Below are positions 17,530 to 26,384 of a stretch of 64,000 nt of DNA, piece by piece. This stretch comes from Chloroflexota bacterium. GTDB taxonomy: Bacteria > Chloroflexota > UBA11872. The stretch spans positions 1-64,000 of the forward strand of contig JAJDZD010000046.1 of the NCBI GenBank assembly GCA_022824865.1, given 5' to 3'. Each line of letters begins with the position of its first letter. Within the stretch, counting starts at the first letter, position 1. Both the position numbers and the translations under genes were made by a program. The notes beneath the pieces were generated by a model. The model searched no databases. It had not been told where the DNA came from and was given only the letters and a program-made list of their open reading frames with translations.

Positions 17530-18309
17530 TTGAGCAATCCCCCCTACGCCTTCGGCGACGACGACACCGCCGCCGAACGCCATCGCATGCTCGCCTACAT
17601 CTTCGCGCCGGAAATCAAGAGCTTCCTGCGCCACGTGCCGCCCGATCCCAGGCTGGTGATCGACCTTGGCTGCGGCCCCGGCTTCACCACCCGCCTGATC
17701 GCCGACACCCTCAACGCCCGAAAAACCGTCGGCCTCGACACCTCCCGGCCATTCCTGGACATTGCCGGCCGTGATTCCCTCGACGGCCTCGGCTTTGTCA
17801 ACCACGACGTAACCCGGGCGCCCTTCCCCACCGGCGCGGCCGACGTCCTCTTCTGCCACCTGCTGCTGCCCCACTTGGCCGATCCGGCCGGCGCCCTTCG
17901 AACCTGGGCCTCCCAACTGCGGCCGGCCGGCCTCCTGCTCGTCGACGAGGTCGCCGACATCCAAACCGCCAACCCGACCTTCCGAACCTACCTCGACGCC
18001 GCCGAACGAATGCTCGACGGCATCGGCGGCGACCTCTACGTCGGCCGCCGGGTCGAAAGTCTCGGCCGAGTCCCCGGCCTTCGCCGCATCTCCAGCCGCC
18101 TCGTCCAACACCCCGTCGCTACCGCCGCCTGCGCCCGCATGTTCCGCCTCAACCTCAACGCCTGGGGCCCCAACCCCCACGCCGGCCTCTCGGCCGACGA
18201 CATCAGCCATCTCGCCACAGCCCTCGACGACCTCGCCACCTCCACCACCACCAACGAAATCCACTGGCAAATGCGCCAAATCATCTTCAAAGCCACCACC
18301 GGCGGCTGA
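17530..18309 (+). CDS. Class I SAM-dependent methyltransferase
   Basis: A 259-residue methyltransferase with a clear SAM-binding fold: VIDLGCGPGFTTRLIA (motif I), VGLDTSRPFL (acidic end of strand 2), FVNHDVTRAPFP and DVLFCHLLLPHL (motif II/III region). The C-terminal half is helical and would carry the substrate site. Start TTG 17530 is the first good codon. Substrate unknown, with no operon partner. Confidence 0.85.
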   Translation: MSNPPYAFGDDDTAAERHRMLAYIFAPEIKSFLRHVPPDPRLVIDLGCGPGFTTRLIADTLNARKTVGLDTSRPFLDIAGRDSLDGLGFVNHDVTRAPFPTGAADVLFCHLLLPHLADPAGALRTWASQLRPAGLLLVDEVADIQTANPTFRTYLDAAERMLDGIGGDLYVGRRVESLGRVPGLRRISSRLVQHPVATAACARMFRLNLNAWGPNPHAGLSADDISHLATALDDLATSTTTNEIHWQMRQIIFKATTGG

Positions 18310-18354
18310 CTCAACGACGCCCGGCCCGCGCCGTAGTACACTCATTCAAAGGTT

Positions 18355-18411
18355 CCCCCCCGATGACAAGAGCCCAAGGGGCTCTCTCCGGCAACGGAGT
18401 AGTCGGGGGGG
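18355..18411 (+). ncRNA. Candidate structured RNA: three-way junction with GNRA-type tetraloop
   Basis: A 9-bp outer stem (CCCCCCCGA 18355-18363 with TCGGGGGGG 18403-18411) encloses two hairpins: AGAGCCC/GGGCTCT (18369-18375/18379-18385, loop AAG) and CTCCG/CGGAG (18386-18390/18395-18399, loop GCAA, a GNRA tetraloop). A possible -10 TACACT (18337-18342) would start transcription right before it. No T-tract follows. It lies between convergent genes (methyltransferase, DUF3800). It may be a small RNA, a terminator-like structure or a repeat; I do not recognise a named class. Confidence 0.45.
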
Positions 18412-18432
18412 TCGCACTTAATCGACCAGCCC

Positions 18433-19092
18433 TCAGTGATCCTCCGCTGTGTCATGTACAAACTCAACCTCACTTAGAACCGCCGGGCGAATCTGGTCGA
18501 AACTGCTTGACTCGCTTCTCTCGTACTTGCGAAATACGGCCCAGCACAGGTAATCCGCAACCTGAAGCCCGTAGTGAGCGCGCGAGTCGTGGTGCAATAC
18601 ACGGAATGTCGGACGCTTGGGAAATGCCTTGGTCAGCACCGACCTGACAGACTTCTCGATCGCTCGGCGTCGGCTCCGAACTGGAACGGCATCGGCAATA
18701 ACTACTACCTCGTCGGCCTTCGACTCCGCTGCCCCTCGTAGAACACGTCGAAGAAGCTCGCTAAGCATCTCCGAGTAGAGACGGTCACTGTAAGCCAGCG
18801 GTGGTCCAGCCCTTCGCTTATTCGCAACTAGGGTGCGAACTCTTATCTCGCCGAGATTGGATCCAATGATGCCGAACACCCTCCCGCGAACGTGCCGGTT
18901 GTCGCTGGAACAGTGGAAATGTTCGTTTTCCAGCCCATACTCAAGACAGTCGTACTTATACGCATCCAGCGCCTCATAAATCGGAAACGGCCGCTCCATG
19001 CTCACGCTCGTCAGCACGAAATAGCGAGTCCCGCGCGCGCTGAAATCCAGGTTCCCCGACTCGTCTAGAAATATGTACACGCAGTCGCTCAC
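18433..19092 (-). CDS. DUF3800 domain protein
   Basis: A 219-residue protein starting at GTG 19092 with CVYIFLDESGNLDF, the DUF3800 hallmark (D-E-S-G near the N-terminus). Further conserved elements are DEVVVIADAVPVRSRRR and HHDSRAHYGLQVADYLCWAVF. The family has an RNase H-like fold with acidic residues and often sits in mobile or defence neighbourhoods; its activity is unproven. The frame is open to 19197, but the extra N-terminus does not look like the family. Confidence 0.8.
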   Translation of the reverse strand: MSDCVYIFLDESGNLDFSARGTRYFVLTSVSMERPFPIYEALDAYKYDCLEYGLENEHFHCSSDNRHVRGRVFGIIGSNLGEIRVRTLVANKRRAGPPLAYSDRLYSEMLSELLRRVLRGAAESKADEVVVIADAVPVRSRRRAIEKSVRSVLTKAFPKRPTFRVLHHDSRAHYGLQVADYLCWAVFRKYERSESSSFDQIRPAVLSEVEFVHDTAEDH

Positions 19093-19240
19093 CGGCGGCC
19101 CAGGCCCTTTCCTCGTTGTTGCCCCACTGGCCAACACATCCCGACGTTCCGCCGGTGCCCAGGGACTCCACGCCGCCGGCGCGAAACCCATCAACACCCT
19201 GCGTATCCGCCCGGCGGCTCAAGACCGCGATCCGCGTATC

Positions 19241-20296
19241 ATGCCTCACACCCCAACCGCTGCCACTCTCATGAACCTCGACAGCCGAACCTGGGACGCC
19301 CGCTACGGCCGCGGCATCCTGGCGGAACATGGGCCCCAATACACCGACTACATCGCCATCACCTCGCCCAGCGCCTGGGCCGTGGTGGAGCCGTTGCTCC
19401 CCCATCCGCCGCGCGCCCTCGAATTCCAGCGCGGCATGGGCGAGGACTACCTCGAAGCCCTGATCCAGCGCCTCCCCGACGCCGAACTCGTTCTGGCCAT
19501 CGGCGGCGGCAACGCCTTGGACGTGGGCAAAGTCGCCGCCTGGAAGCTTGGCAAGCCGCTGGTCATGATCCCCACCATCGTCTCCACCGGCGCCATCTAT
19601 CAGGCCCCCGTCGCCTTCCGCCGCCAGCCCGTCTGGCAGTTCTACTTCGACACCATCGCGCCCGAGTACCTGCTCCTCGACTTCGAGGTCATCGCCGCCG
19701 CGCCCCCGCATCTCAACCGCGCCGGCATGGGCGAGTGCATCTGCATCCTCGGCCACGTCGGCTCCTGGCGCTGGTGGGCCGATAACCGTACGGACGGTAT
19801 CCCGTGGGACCAATCGGTGGCCGACGCCACGCACGAGTGGGTCCGCCGCCGCTGCCGCGAATTCACCGCCGGCCTGGACGCCGAAGGCCGCCCCAACGAC
19901 GAGTCCCTCCGCATCGCCAGCGAAGTCAACCGCGAGCGCTACGACGTCCCCACCCACGACCTCAAGGTCTCCCACAGCATCGACCACACCTTCGTCATGG
20001 CCTTCGAGTGGGTCCACGGCTACGAACTCATCCATTCGGAGGTCGTCTCCCTCGGCGCCCTCATCAACGCCTACGTCTACGAGTGGGGCTTCGACGAAAC
20101 CAAGTCGCTGCTGGACGCCTGCCGGGTCCGCTACCGCCCCGCCGACATCGGCTGCACCTGGGATGAAGTAAGAGCCGTCCTCGCCAACCTCAACGAACTC
20201 AACGACCGCCTCGGCCACGCCCAGAACTGGTTCCACCACAATTCGCTCTCCGACCAGTCCTTCCAGCAGATGGCGGACGCAATCGACGCACCCTGA
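19241..20296 (+). CDS. Iron-containing alcohol dehydrogenase/glycerol-1-phosphate dehydrogenase-like protein
   Basis: A 351-residue protein of the polyol/DHQ-synthase-like dehydrogenase superfamily. NAD-binding AIGGGNALDVGK (the GGGS-x2-D-x2-K motif) and the TIVSTGA loop are present. Metal-site His residues are likely in KVSHSIDHTFVMAFEW and HGYELIHSEVVSLG. ATG 19241 is the most natural start. The next gene is a Gfo/Idh/MocA dehydrogenase 33 bp away, suggesting a shared polyol or sugar-phosphate pathway. Confidence 0.8.
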   Translation: MPHTPTAATLMNLDSRTWDARYGRGILAEHGPQYTDYIAITSPSAWAVVEPLLPHPPRALEFQRGMGEDYLEALIQRLPDAELVLAIGGGNALDVGKVAAWKLGKPLVMIPTIVSTGAIYQAPVAFRRQPVWQFYFDTIAPEYLLLDFEVIAAAPPHLNRAGMGECICILGHVGSWRWWADNRTDGIPWDQSVADATHEWVRRRCREFTAGLDAEGRPNDESLRIASEVNRERYDVPTHDLKVSHSIDHTFVMAFEWVHGYELIHSEVVSLGALINAYVYEWGFDETKSLLDACRVRYRPADIGCTWDEVRAVLANLNELNDRLGHAQNWFHHNSLSDQSFQQMADAIDAP

Positions 20297-20329
20297 GTCG
20301 ACCATGAGCCCATTCCCTCAGAGTCAGCC

Positions 20330-21397
20330 ATGACCAACGTCCGCCTCGCCATCGTCGGCTGCGGCACCATCTCCAGGCTCAACGCCGCCGGCTACCTGGA
20401 ACATCCCCAATGCGAGGTCGCCGCCCTCTGCGATCCCGCCCGCGAACGAGCCCAACAGCGCGCGGCTGAATGGGCCATCACCCCTCGCATCTACACCAGC
20501 TACGACCAGCTGCTCGAAGACCCCGACATCGACGCCGTCGAGCTCCTCACCCCAACCCCGCTCCACGCCGAGCAATCCGTCGCCGCCCTCGAAGCCGGCA
20601 AGCACGTCTCGTGCCAGAAACCCATGGCGCGCAACCTCCAGGAAGCCGCCCGCCTCGCAGACGCGGTAGCCAGGGCCGGCACCTTCTATCGGGTTACGGA
20701 GAACTTTCTCTACTACCCGCCCCTGGTCAAGGCCAGCGAGCTGATTGAAAGCGGCGTCATCGGCGATCCCAACATGGTCCGCATGCGGGTCGTCGTGACC
20801 AGCGTCGAGGCCGAATCCGAGCGGCTGCCCCTCGCGCCCGACGCCCTCACCTGGCGCCGCGACCCCTTGCTCAACCCCGGCGGCCTGCTCTACGACGAGG
20901 GCGCCCACAAGTACGCCACCGCTATGTGGTGGGTCGGCGAACCTGCCACTGTCAGCGCCACCGTCACCCGCACCGACGACTACATGGTCGATGCGCCCAG
21001 CGTGGTCGTCTGGCGGTTCAAAGACGCCAATTGCCTGGCCGTCTTCGAGTACTCCAGCGCGCCCGACATGCGCATCCGCGCGCCCTACTACGCCCTCGAC
21101 GACTTCTTTGAGATCCAGGGCACGAAGGGCCTGATCTGGGTCACCCGCTGCAGCGGCGAGATGCTCGACCTGCCACCGGTGATGCTGCACACCGGCTCGG
21201 AAACCGTCAGCTTCCAGGTCCCCATGGACTGGATCGAAGGCTTCAAGGGCGCCGCTCACGACTTCATCGACGGCATCCTCGCCGGTCGCCAGCCGCGCCT
21301 GGACGTCCACGACTCAACCAACGTGCTTCGAGCCTCCCTGGCCGCCTACGCCTCAGACGCCGCCCAGCGCCCGATCGACCCAAGTACCCTGACCTGA
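20330..21397 (+). CDS. Gfo/Idh/MocA family dehydrogenase with QKP in place of EKP
   Basis: A 355-residue Rossmann-plus-sheet oxidoreductase. AIVGCGTISRLNA is the nucleotide loop. The catalytic motif reads HVSCQKPMARN, so the usual Glu of EKP is Gln while the key Lys stays. The C-terminal domain has GGLLYDEGAHKYATAMWW with the conserved His. It is followed by two VOC-family genes on the same strand, suggesting one operon for a sugar-acid or glyoxal-type substrate. Confidence 0.88.
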   Translation: MTNVRLAIVGCGTISRLNAAGYLEHPQCEVAALCDPARERAQQRAAEWAITPRIYTSYDQLLEDPDIDAVELLTPTPLHAEQSVAALEAGKHVSCQKPMARNLQEAARLADAVARAGTFYRVTENFLYYPPLVKASELIESGVIGDPNMVRMRVVVTSVEAESERLPLAPDALTWRRDPLLNPGGLLYDEGAHKYATAMWWVGEPATVSATVTRTDDYMVDAPSVVVWRFKDANCLAVFEYSSAPDMRIRAPYYALDDFFEIQGTKGLIWVTRCSGEMLDLPPVMLHTGSETVSFQVPMDWIEGFKGAAHDFIDGILAGRQPRLDVHDSTNVLRASLAAYASDAAQRPIDPSTLT

Positions 21398-21424
21398 CGT
21401 TCAGAAGCCCCGGGGAATCTCGAA

Positions 21425-21787
21425 ATGCAAGTAAAGGGCGTCGACTTCATCTGGACCCTCGCGTCCGACGTCGAAGAGACGTCCCGCTTCTACCGCGACG
21501 TACTCGGCCTCAAGCCCACCGGAATCCAGGACGACGACTGGTGCGAATTCCAGGCCGGTTCCACCACCGTCGCCATCACCCCCGCCCACGTGGGCCTGCA
21601 CCCGCCCCAAGTGCTCATGGCCCTGGCCGTCGACGATGTCGACGCCGCCCTGGAGGAAGCCCGCCAGGCCGGCGCCACGGTTCTCCAGGAAACCCGCGAC
21701 ACGCCGGCTTGCTTCAACGCCATGATCGCCGACCCCGACGGCAACCCCATCTGGCTCCACAAGCGCAAGGACGGCACTTTCGGCTAG
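21425..21787 (+). CDS. VOC superfamily (glyoxalase/dioxygenase fold) protein
   Basis: A 120-residue vicinal oxygen chelate protein with two beta-alpha-beta3 repeats: FIWTLASDVEETSRFYRDVLGL and VLMALAVDDVDAALEEARQAG, ending IADPDGNPIWLHKR. The single-domain size fits glyoxalase-like or fosfomycin-resistance-like enzymes acting as dimers. Substrate unknown. It lies 27 bp after the Gfo/Idh/MocA gene. Confidence 0.88.
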   Translation: MQVKGVDFIWTLASDVEETSRFYRDVLGLKPTGIQDDDWCEFQAGSTTVAITPAHVGLHPPQVLMALAVDDVDAALEEARQAGATVLQETRDTPACFNAMIADPDGNPIWLHKRKDGTFG

Positions 21788-21865
21788 CGGACCCTCGGCC
21801 GGCGCCACGAGCCTGATCTTGCTTAACGCCGACTTCGCCGTTGCCCGCCGGAACGGAGATCCATC

Positions 21866-22234
21866 ATGACCCTGCAGACCATCTGGCCCCTCATCAACGT
21901 CACCGACATGGACCGTTCGCTCGCCTTCTACCGCGACGGCCTGGGATTCGAAATGGTCGCCTCCTGGGAGGCCCCTCACGGCATCGCCTGGTGCCGCCTG
22001 AAGCGCGGCCCCGTCAGCCTCATGCTCCAAATCGCCGGAGGCGAGGTTCCACCCCCCGTCGAAGGCCAGGCCGCCGAGCTCTACATCCTCTGCGACGACG
22101 CCTGCGCCCTCCACGCCGAATTCCTCGCCCGCGGCATCCAGGCCACCAAACCCAGGCAGATGGAATACGACATGCTCCAATTCCGGGTCACCGACCCCGA
22201 CGGCTACCCCATCTGGTTCGAAAACCAGGTGTAA
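21866..22234 (+). CDS. Second VOC superfamily protein
   Basis: A 122-residue single-domain VOC protein: WPLINVTDMDRSLAFYRDGLGF, then AELYILCDDACALHAEFLA and FRVTDPDGYPIWFENQV. Glu and His residues at the repeat ends could bind a metal. It is related to, but clearly diverged from, the VOC gene 79 bp upstream, and is probably in the same operon. Confidence 0.88.
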   Translation: MTLQTIWPLINVTDMDRSLAFYRDGLGFEMVASWEAPHGIAWCRLKRGPVSLMLQIAGGEVPPPVEGQAAELYILCDDACALHAEFLARGIQATKPRQMEYDMLQFRVTDPDGYPIWFENQV

Positions 22235-22293
22235 TGTCCGGGCATCACCGCTCCACCGTTGCCGTTCGGCGACGGGCAGATGCTTGTCTATAC

Positions 22294-22308
22294 GATTGAT
22301 ATACAATC
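22294..22308. promoter_or_regulatory. Candidate TacA operator GATTG-N5-CAATC
   Basis: GATTGATATACAATC has perfect 5-bp arms around ATATA, in a short AT-rich stretch (TCTATACGATTGATATACAATCA region) 45 bp before the DUF1778 antitoxin start. DUF1778 antitoxins have ribbon-helix-helix DNA binding and repress their operon, so this is a natural operator candidate. Confidence 0.45.
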
Positions 22309-22352
22309 AAGGCGTCGGTCACGAATTTACCGAGCCTGGAAGGGCAGTCCGC

Positions 22353-22610
22353 GTGGCGCAGGTGAACTTCAGAGTCAACGACGAGCGCTTGGCGCTCATT
22401 GACCGCGGCGCCGCGATTCGGGGCGTTACGCGCACGGAATTTGTCCTTCGGGCAAGTGAAGCGGCAGCCCTCGAAGCCTTAAACGAGCGCCCCGTTATCG
22501 CACTCGACGACGAAGCGTACGACGCATTCGTGGCTGCGCTTGACGCGCCAGACGAACCAAGTGCGCGCCTGCGTGAACTGGCTGCCCGCAAACCGCTGTG
22601 GGAGCGCTAA
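22353..22610 (+). CDS. DUF1778 (TacA-like) antitoxin
   Basis: An 85-residue protein. The ribbon-helix-helix part reads VNFRVNDERLALIDRGAAIR then GVTRTEFVLRASEAAALEAL. The tail VIALDDEAYDAFVAALDAP is the usual toxin-neutralising region (L-x-D-E-x-Y/F-x-x-F-x-x-x-L-D). Start GTG 22353 gives the family N-terminus; the frame is open to 22284. It overlaps the GNAT toxin gene by 13 bp. Confidence 0.88.
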   Translation: MAQVNFRVNDERLALIDRGAAIRGVTRTEFVLRASEAAALEALNERPVIALDDEAYDAFVAALDAPDEPSARLRELAARKPLWER

Positions 22611-23101
22611 CCAGGCCAACGCCCATCAGCCGACGGCACGACCTCTCGCAATTCGACTGCGGCGTGGACAGCCTCAATTCGTGGCTACGGCGCTGGGCCC
22701 GCCTGAACGAGAGTCGAGGCGGCGCACGGACCTATGTGGTCTGCGCTGGCGACAAGGTAGTCGCCTTTTACAGTCTGGCCGCCACCTCGGTGGAGCGGAG
22801 CCGCGTCTCGTCGAGGGCCGGGCGAAATATGCCCGATCCGCTGCCGGCAATCCTGCTAGGCCAGCTCGCCGTGGACACCAACTATCAAGGCTGCGGACTC
22901 GGTTCGGACTTGATCGTCGACGCCGCCAGGCGCGCTCTTGCCGCCGCCGATCTCATCGGTGCGCGCGCTGTCATCGTCCAGGCGCTCGACGGTCGAGCAC
23001 GGGCGTTCTACGAGTCCTTTGGCTTCCGCCAGTTCTCGGATCGAGAACCCCTGATGCTGCTCACTCGCCTCTCCGAACTCAGGGCCGCGCTGCAGCCGTA
23101 G
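22598..23101 (+). CDS. TacT-like GNAT acetyltransferase toxin
   Basis: A 167-residue GNAT protein of the type that acetylates aminoacyl-tRNA and stops translation. Family features: ISRRHDLSQFDCGVDSLNSW near the N-terminus, TYVVCAGDKVVAFYSLAA, the acetyl-CoA loop NYQGCGLG, and ARAFYESFGFRQF with the conserved Tyr. Pairing with a DUF1778 antitoxin is the standard tacAT arrangement. GTG start inside the antitoxin gene. Confidence 0.88.
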   Translation: MGALTRPTPISRRHDLSQFDCGVDSLNSWLRRWARLNESRGGARTYVVCAGDKVVAFYSLAATSVERSRVSSRAGRNMPDPLPAILLGQLAVDTNYQGCGLGSDLIVDAARRALAAADLIGARAVIVQALDGRARAFYESFGFRQFSDREPLMLLTRLSELRAALQP

Positions 23102-23164
23102 CGCACCAGTCCGCCACGAGTTCACGTCGCCTTCGCCGTTGAATCCTGTCGATCGCTCCAACGT

Positions 23165-23213
23165 CCCCTCTGGCGGGGCGGCCGCCTGTTAGAGTCGCGA
23201 TCCGCCAGAGGGG
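23165..23213. terminator. 12-bp inverted repeat in convergent intergenic region
   Basis: CCCCTCTGGCGG (23165-23176) pairs perfectly with CCGCCAGAGGGG (23202-23213) across a 25-nt loop. It lies between the end of the tacT-like gene (23101) and the end of the leftward VOC gene (23291). No T-tract is seen on either side, so it may act as a transcription barrier or be a repeat. A second small hairpin, CCTGAC/GTCAGG, lies near 23256-23273. Confidence 0.4.
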
Positions 23214-23290
23214 TAGTTGTCCATCAGCTTGGCATCGGCTCCGCGCGGGCACGGCCCTGACCAGTCAGTCAGGTTCGGCCCGGAACTTCC

Positions 23291-23722
23291 CTACGAAGCC
23301 TCTGACTCCCCGTGCTCGCAGTTGAACTGCCACGTAATCCCGAACTTGTCCGTGCAGGCCCCAAAGTAGGCCCCCCAGAACATGTCCGCCGGCGCCATCT
23401 GCACGGTCCCGCCTTCGGAAATCTTCGCGAAGAACTCATCCGTCTGCTCGCGGTTCTCCGTCGTGTAGGAAACCGAGAAATTCGTGCCCTGCACGTGCGG
23501 CGGACCAAACCCGGGCATCACGTCGCTACCCATCAGCACGCTTGAGCCGATCGGATACGACACGTGCATGATCTGGTCCTTCGCCTCCTCGGGAACGCCC
23601 ATGTCCGGCGGGCCGTCCGCGAACGTCTGCACGATCGCAAAGTCCCCGCCAAACACCGACCGGTAAAACTCAAACGCTTCGCGGCAGTTGCCGTCAAAGT
23701 TCAGATAGATGCTCAGCGACAT
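23291..23722 (-). CDS. PhnB-like VOC family protein
   Basis: A 143-residue protein of the PhnB/3-demethylubiquinone-methyltransferase-like VOC group: SIYLNFDGNCREAFEFYRSV at the start, ending FWGAYFGACTDKFGITWQFN, which is the family C-terminal signature. Typically a dimer with unknown substrate. Monocistronic and transcribed leftward. Confidence 0.9.
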   Translation of the reverse strand: MSLSIYLNFDGNCREAFEFYRSVFGGDFAIVQTFADGPPDMGVPEEAKDQIMHVSYPIGSSVLMGSDVMPGFGPPHVQGTNFSVSYTTENREQTDEFFAKISEGGTVQMAPADMFWGAYFGACTDKFGITWQFNCEHGESEAS

Positions 23723-23867
23723 CCCTGTCTCCCTTGAGCTAGCCGGCTGGCAACTGCGGCGCCCGCCCGTATCCGACTGATACGAACCACGGCTGACACT
23801 GCCGGACCAAGATGAACGATTCTAGCCGCGTCAGACTGGGGCCGAACCCACAACACCGACTCATCAC

Positions 23868-24899
23868 CTACTCGTCCGAAGCCCCGCCCGGCAGCCCCTG
23901 CACGTACGCCACCGCCGACTCGCCCAGCCGCTCCAGCGCGTACCCACCCTCCAGCACGTGCAGCCGCGGCATGCCCAGGCTGGCAATCCGCTCGGCCACC
24001 CGCCCAAAGTCCTCGCTGTACAGACCCAGCACCGCGATCGGGTCCTCCCGGTGCGCATCGAACCCCAGCGAAACCACCAACGCCTGCGGGTCGAACCCCG
24101 CAATCGCTTCGCAACCCCGGTCCAGCACATCCATGTAGGCGTCGATTTGCATGTGAGGCGGCAGCGGCAGATTGAGGTTGAAGCCTTCACCCGCCCCGCG
24201 TCCCCGCTCGTTCGCGTGGCCCGAGAACCCCGGATACGCAAACCGCGGATCCGCGTGTAGCGAGACGTATAGGACGTCGTCCCGCGTATACGTCAGGTGC
24301 TGCGACCCATTCCCGTGGTGATAGTCCACGTCCAGGATCGCCACCCGCCCGTCGCCGCTCAGCACGTTCGCCGCCACCACCGCGTTGTTGAAATAGCAGA
24401 ACCCGCCCATCCGGTCATGCTCCGCGTGATGCCCCGGCGGCCGGCACAACGCAAACGCGTCCATGGCGCCGTCCCGCACCAGGTCCGCCCCCGTCAACGC
24501 CACGTCCACCGCCTCGCGAGCCGCTCCATACGTCGCCCGCATCAGCGGCGCGTCCTGCCCGAACGAGTAGAACGCCGCCCGCTCCGCCGGATCCGATCGC
24601 TCCAGCACCCCCGGATCCATCGACACCCCAGCCGCCGTCACGCTCACCTCGGGATCCAGTTCCGTGCACGTATCCCGGATGAACTCTCGGTACTTCGGCT
24701 CATGCACCGCGTCCAGCGGCGCGTCGTCATGCGCCGTCGGCGTCACCGGCCGAACCAGCCCCGCCGCCTCCAGCGCCTCTCGGATCAGCCCTGGCCGCGC
24801 CGGCGTCTCCGGATGGTCATACACCTGCCCATCCACCGTCTGCAACATCGGGGCGTGCCCTTGGTGCACATCCGACCAAATCAATGGAACAGCCAGCAC
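23868..24899 (-). CDS. Histone-deacetylase-family amidohydrolase (AcuC/acetylpolyamine deacetylase-like)
   Basis: A 343-residue zinc hydrolase with the full HDAC motif set: RPPGHHAEHDRMGGFCYFNN, ILDVDYHHGNG (metal-binding Asp and His), LGFDAHREDP (second Asp ligand) and VLEGGY with the transition-state Tyr position. Bacterial members deacetylate polyamines, acetoin-linked or lysine substrates. It lies downstream of the sigma-70 gene on the same strand, but a hairpin at 24920-24946 separates them. Confidence 0.9.
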   Translation of the reverse strand: MLAVPLIWSDVHQGHAPMLQTVDGQVYDHPETPARPGLIREALEAAGLVRPVTPTAHDDAPLDAVHEPKYREFIRDTCTELDPEVSVTAAGVSMDPGVLERSDPAERAAFYSFGQDAPLMRATYGAAREAVDVALTGADLVRDGAMDAFALCRPPGHHAEHDRMGGFCYFNNAVVAANVLSGDGRVAILDVDYHHGNGSQHLTYTRDDVLYVSLHADPRFAYPGFSGHANERGRGAGEGFNLNLPLPPHMQIDAYMDVLDRGCEAIAGFDPQALVVSLGFDAHREDPIAVLGLYSEDFGRVAERIASLGMPRLHVLEGGYALERLGESAVAYVQGLPGGASDE

Positions 24900-24919
24900 C
24901 GCACCTCGGAAAAACCTCA

Positions 24920-24946
24920 GGGGCTCGTGATTCTCCCACGAGCCCC
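24920..24946 (-). terminator. Intrinsic terminator of the sigma-70 gene
   Basis: GGGGCTCGTG (24920-24929) pairs perfectly with CACGAGCCCC (24937-24946) over a 7-nt loop. On the minus strand the stem is followed four bases later by TTTTT (24911-24915 region), fitting a rho-independent terminator 30 bp after the sigma factor stop. Confidence 0.65.
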
Positions 24947-24975
24947 CGAGTCCGCCCCTGGTATATCGACGGTTG

Positions 24976-25995
24976 CTACGCCATGAACGCCTTCAGATGC
25001 CCCGCTAGGTGCGGCCGTCGCAGCTTCCGCAGCGCCATCGACTCGATCTGTCGGATGCGCTCGCGCGTGCGGCCGAACCGCTGGCCGATCTCCTCCAGCG
25101 TCAGCGGCGTCCCGGTCCCCAGGCCATAGCGCAACTGCAGAACCTCCTGCTCGCGCGGCTCCAGCTGATCCATCGCCTCCGCCAGGTGCTCCGTCAGCAT
25201 TTTGTCGGCAATCTGCTCCAGCGGCTCCTCGGCGTCCTCGTCGGGGACCAGGTCACCAACCGCCGTCGCGCCGTCCTCGCCCACTGGAGCGTCCAGCGAC
25301 ATTGGCGCCCGCGAAATCCGGTTCAGCGCCGCCATCTGCTCCTCGCTGAACCCCAATTCGTCCGCAATCTCCCGGTCCGTCGGCTCCCGACCCAACATCA
25401 GTTGCATGTCGCGCCGCACCCGCGAGGCCTTCGCCAGCCGGTCATGCGTATGCACCGGCAGGCGAATCGTCCGGCACTGCTCCGCGATCGCCCGCGTAAT
25501 CGACTGCCGAATCCACCACGTCGCGTACGTACTGAACTTGAACCCGCGCCGCCAGTCGAACTTCTCCACCGCCCGCATCAACCCGCTGTTGCCTTCCTGG
25601 ATCAGGTCCAGCAGCGGCACGTCGTGGCCCGTGTACTTCTTCGCCACGCTCACCACCAGCCGCAGGTTCGCCGAAGTCATCTGCTGACGCGCCTGCTCGT
25701 CGCCGCGCTCGATCGCCTTCGCCAGCCGCACCTCGTCCTGCGCCGACAGCAGCGGAATCCGTCCAATCTCGTTCAGGTACCGCCGCACCGGATCGCCGGC
25801 CACCTCGCCGCCCGTCGACGCCTGCGCCGTCGTCCGGTTCGACCGTCCGTTGCGCACCGCCGGCCGCTCCTCGTCCAGCTCCTCAACCCACACCACGTCA
25901 CCCAGCATCAACTCGTCGGCAATCCCCGCGCCTTTGCTGGCCCGCGCCGTTGTCGCCGTCGTCTGAACCGTGTCCGCCGCCATCTCGGTAGTCAT
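24976..25995 (-). CDS. RNA polymerase sigma-70 factor, RpoD/SigA type
   Basis: A 339-residue sigma factor with regions 1.2 to 4.2 and no long region 1.1. Region 2 contains [18 protein letters not shown] and [13 protein letters not shown], region 2.4 [12 protein letters not shown]. Region 3 runs through [13 protein letters not shown]. Region 4 ends with [20 protein letters not shown], the -35-binding helix-turn-helix. Near-consensus -35/-10 boxes elsewhere in the window (33723-33751) suit such a factor. It could be the primary or a group 2 sigma. Confidence 0.93.
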   Translation of the reverse strand: MTTEMAADTVQTTATTARASKGAGIADELMLGDVVWVEELDEERPAVRNGRSNRTTAQASTGGEVAGDPVRRYLNEIGRIPLLSAQDEVRLAKAIERGDEQARQQMTSANLRLVVSVAKKYTGHDVPLLDLIQEGNSGLMRAVEKFDWRRGFKFSTYATWWIRQSITRAIAEQCRTIRLPVHTHDRLAKASRVRRDMQLMLGREPTDREIADELGFSEEQMAALNRISRAPMSLDAPVGEDGATAVGDLVPDEDAEEPLEQIADKMLTEHLAEAMDQLEPREQEVLQLRYGLGTGTPLTLEEIGQRFGRTRERIRQIESMALRKLRRPHLAGHLKAFMA

Positions 25996-26199
25996 CGCCC
26001 GCTGGCCCTTTCACGTCCTTCGCTGGATCCCCCCGCCGCCGACCCCGTTGTCCTTGGCGGGTCTCCTGCGGGTTCTCCCCGCCGGATGACTGAGTAAACC
26101 ACCTGTCAGAGCGCAGTTTCTGTAACGCATGTGACGCAACCAGCCCCAAATCCCCCTTTTCTCATCCAACTCTCATCTCCCACCCCCGCCTCGCCCACC

Positions 26200-26305
26200 G
26201 TTCGTGGTGAGCCGGGCCGGAGTCCTTCGGAGGCCCGCGTCGAACCACCCGCGACCCGTTCGTGGTGAGCCGGCCCGCAGTCCCCGAAGGGCCGTGTCGA
26301 ACCAC
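26200..26305. repeat. Two copies of a 49-bp structured dispersed repeat
   Basis: Copies at 26200-26248 and 26258-26305 start GTTCGTGGTGAGCC and end TCGAACCAC. Outer arms GTTCG/CGAAC pair. The inner stem is GGGCC/GGCCC in the first copy and GGCCC/GGGCC in the second, a compensatory swap. Further copies at 27881, 28923, 29068, 29923 and 30049. Confidence 0.8.
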
Positions 26306-26354
26306 ATCCCCAGGGCACCCACACCTTTCGTGCTGACCCGTCCATCTTCTCTTC

Positions 26355-26384
26355 GTCATCCCGGCGTCCCCGGCCGGGACCCAG
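26355..26384. repeat. TCCCGGC/GCCGGGA hairpin repeat
   Basis: GTCATCCCGGC, a short loop, then GCCGGGACCCAG: a 7-bp stem. Related copies lie at 29142-29171 and 37382-37411, with a degenerate one at 58915-58953. Similar repeats are widespread between genes in several high-GC phyla. Confidence 0.75.

Noticed and set aside
18355-18411. SAM-type riboswitch or hammerhead ribozyme
   Set aside because: GGCAAC and GATGA occur, but the rest of the conserved cores is missing and no gene follows on the plus strand.
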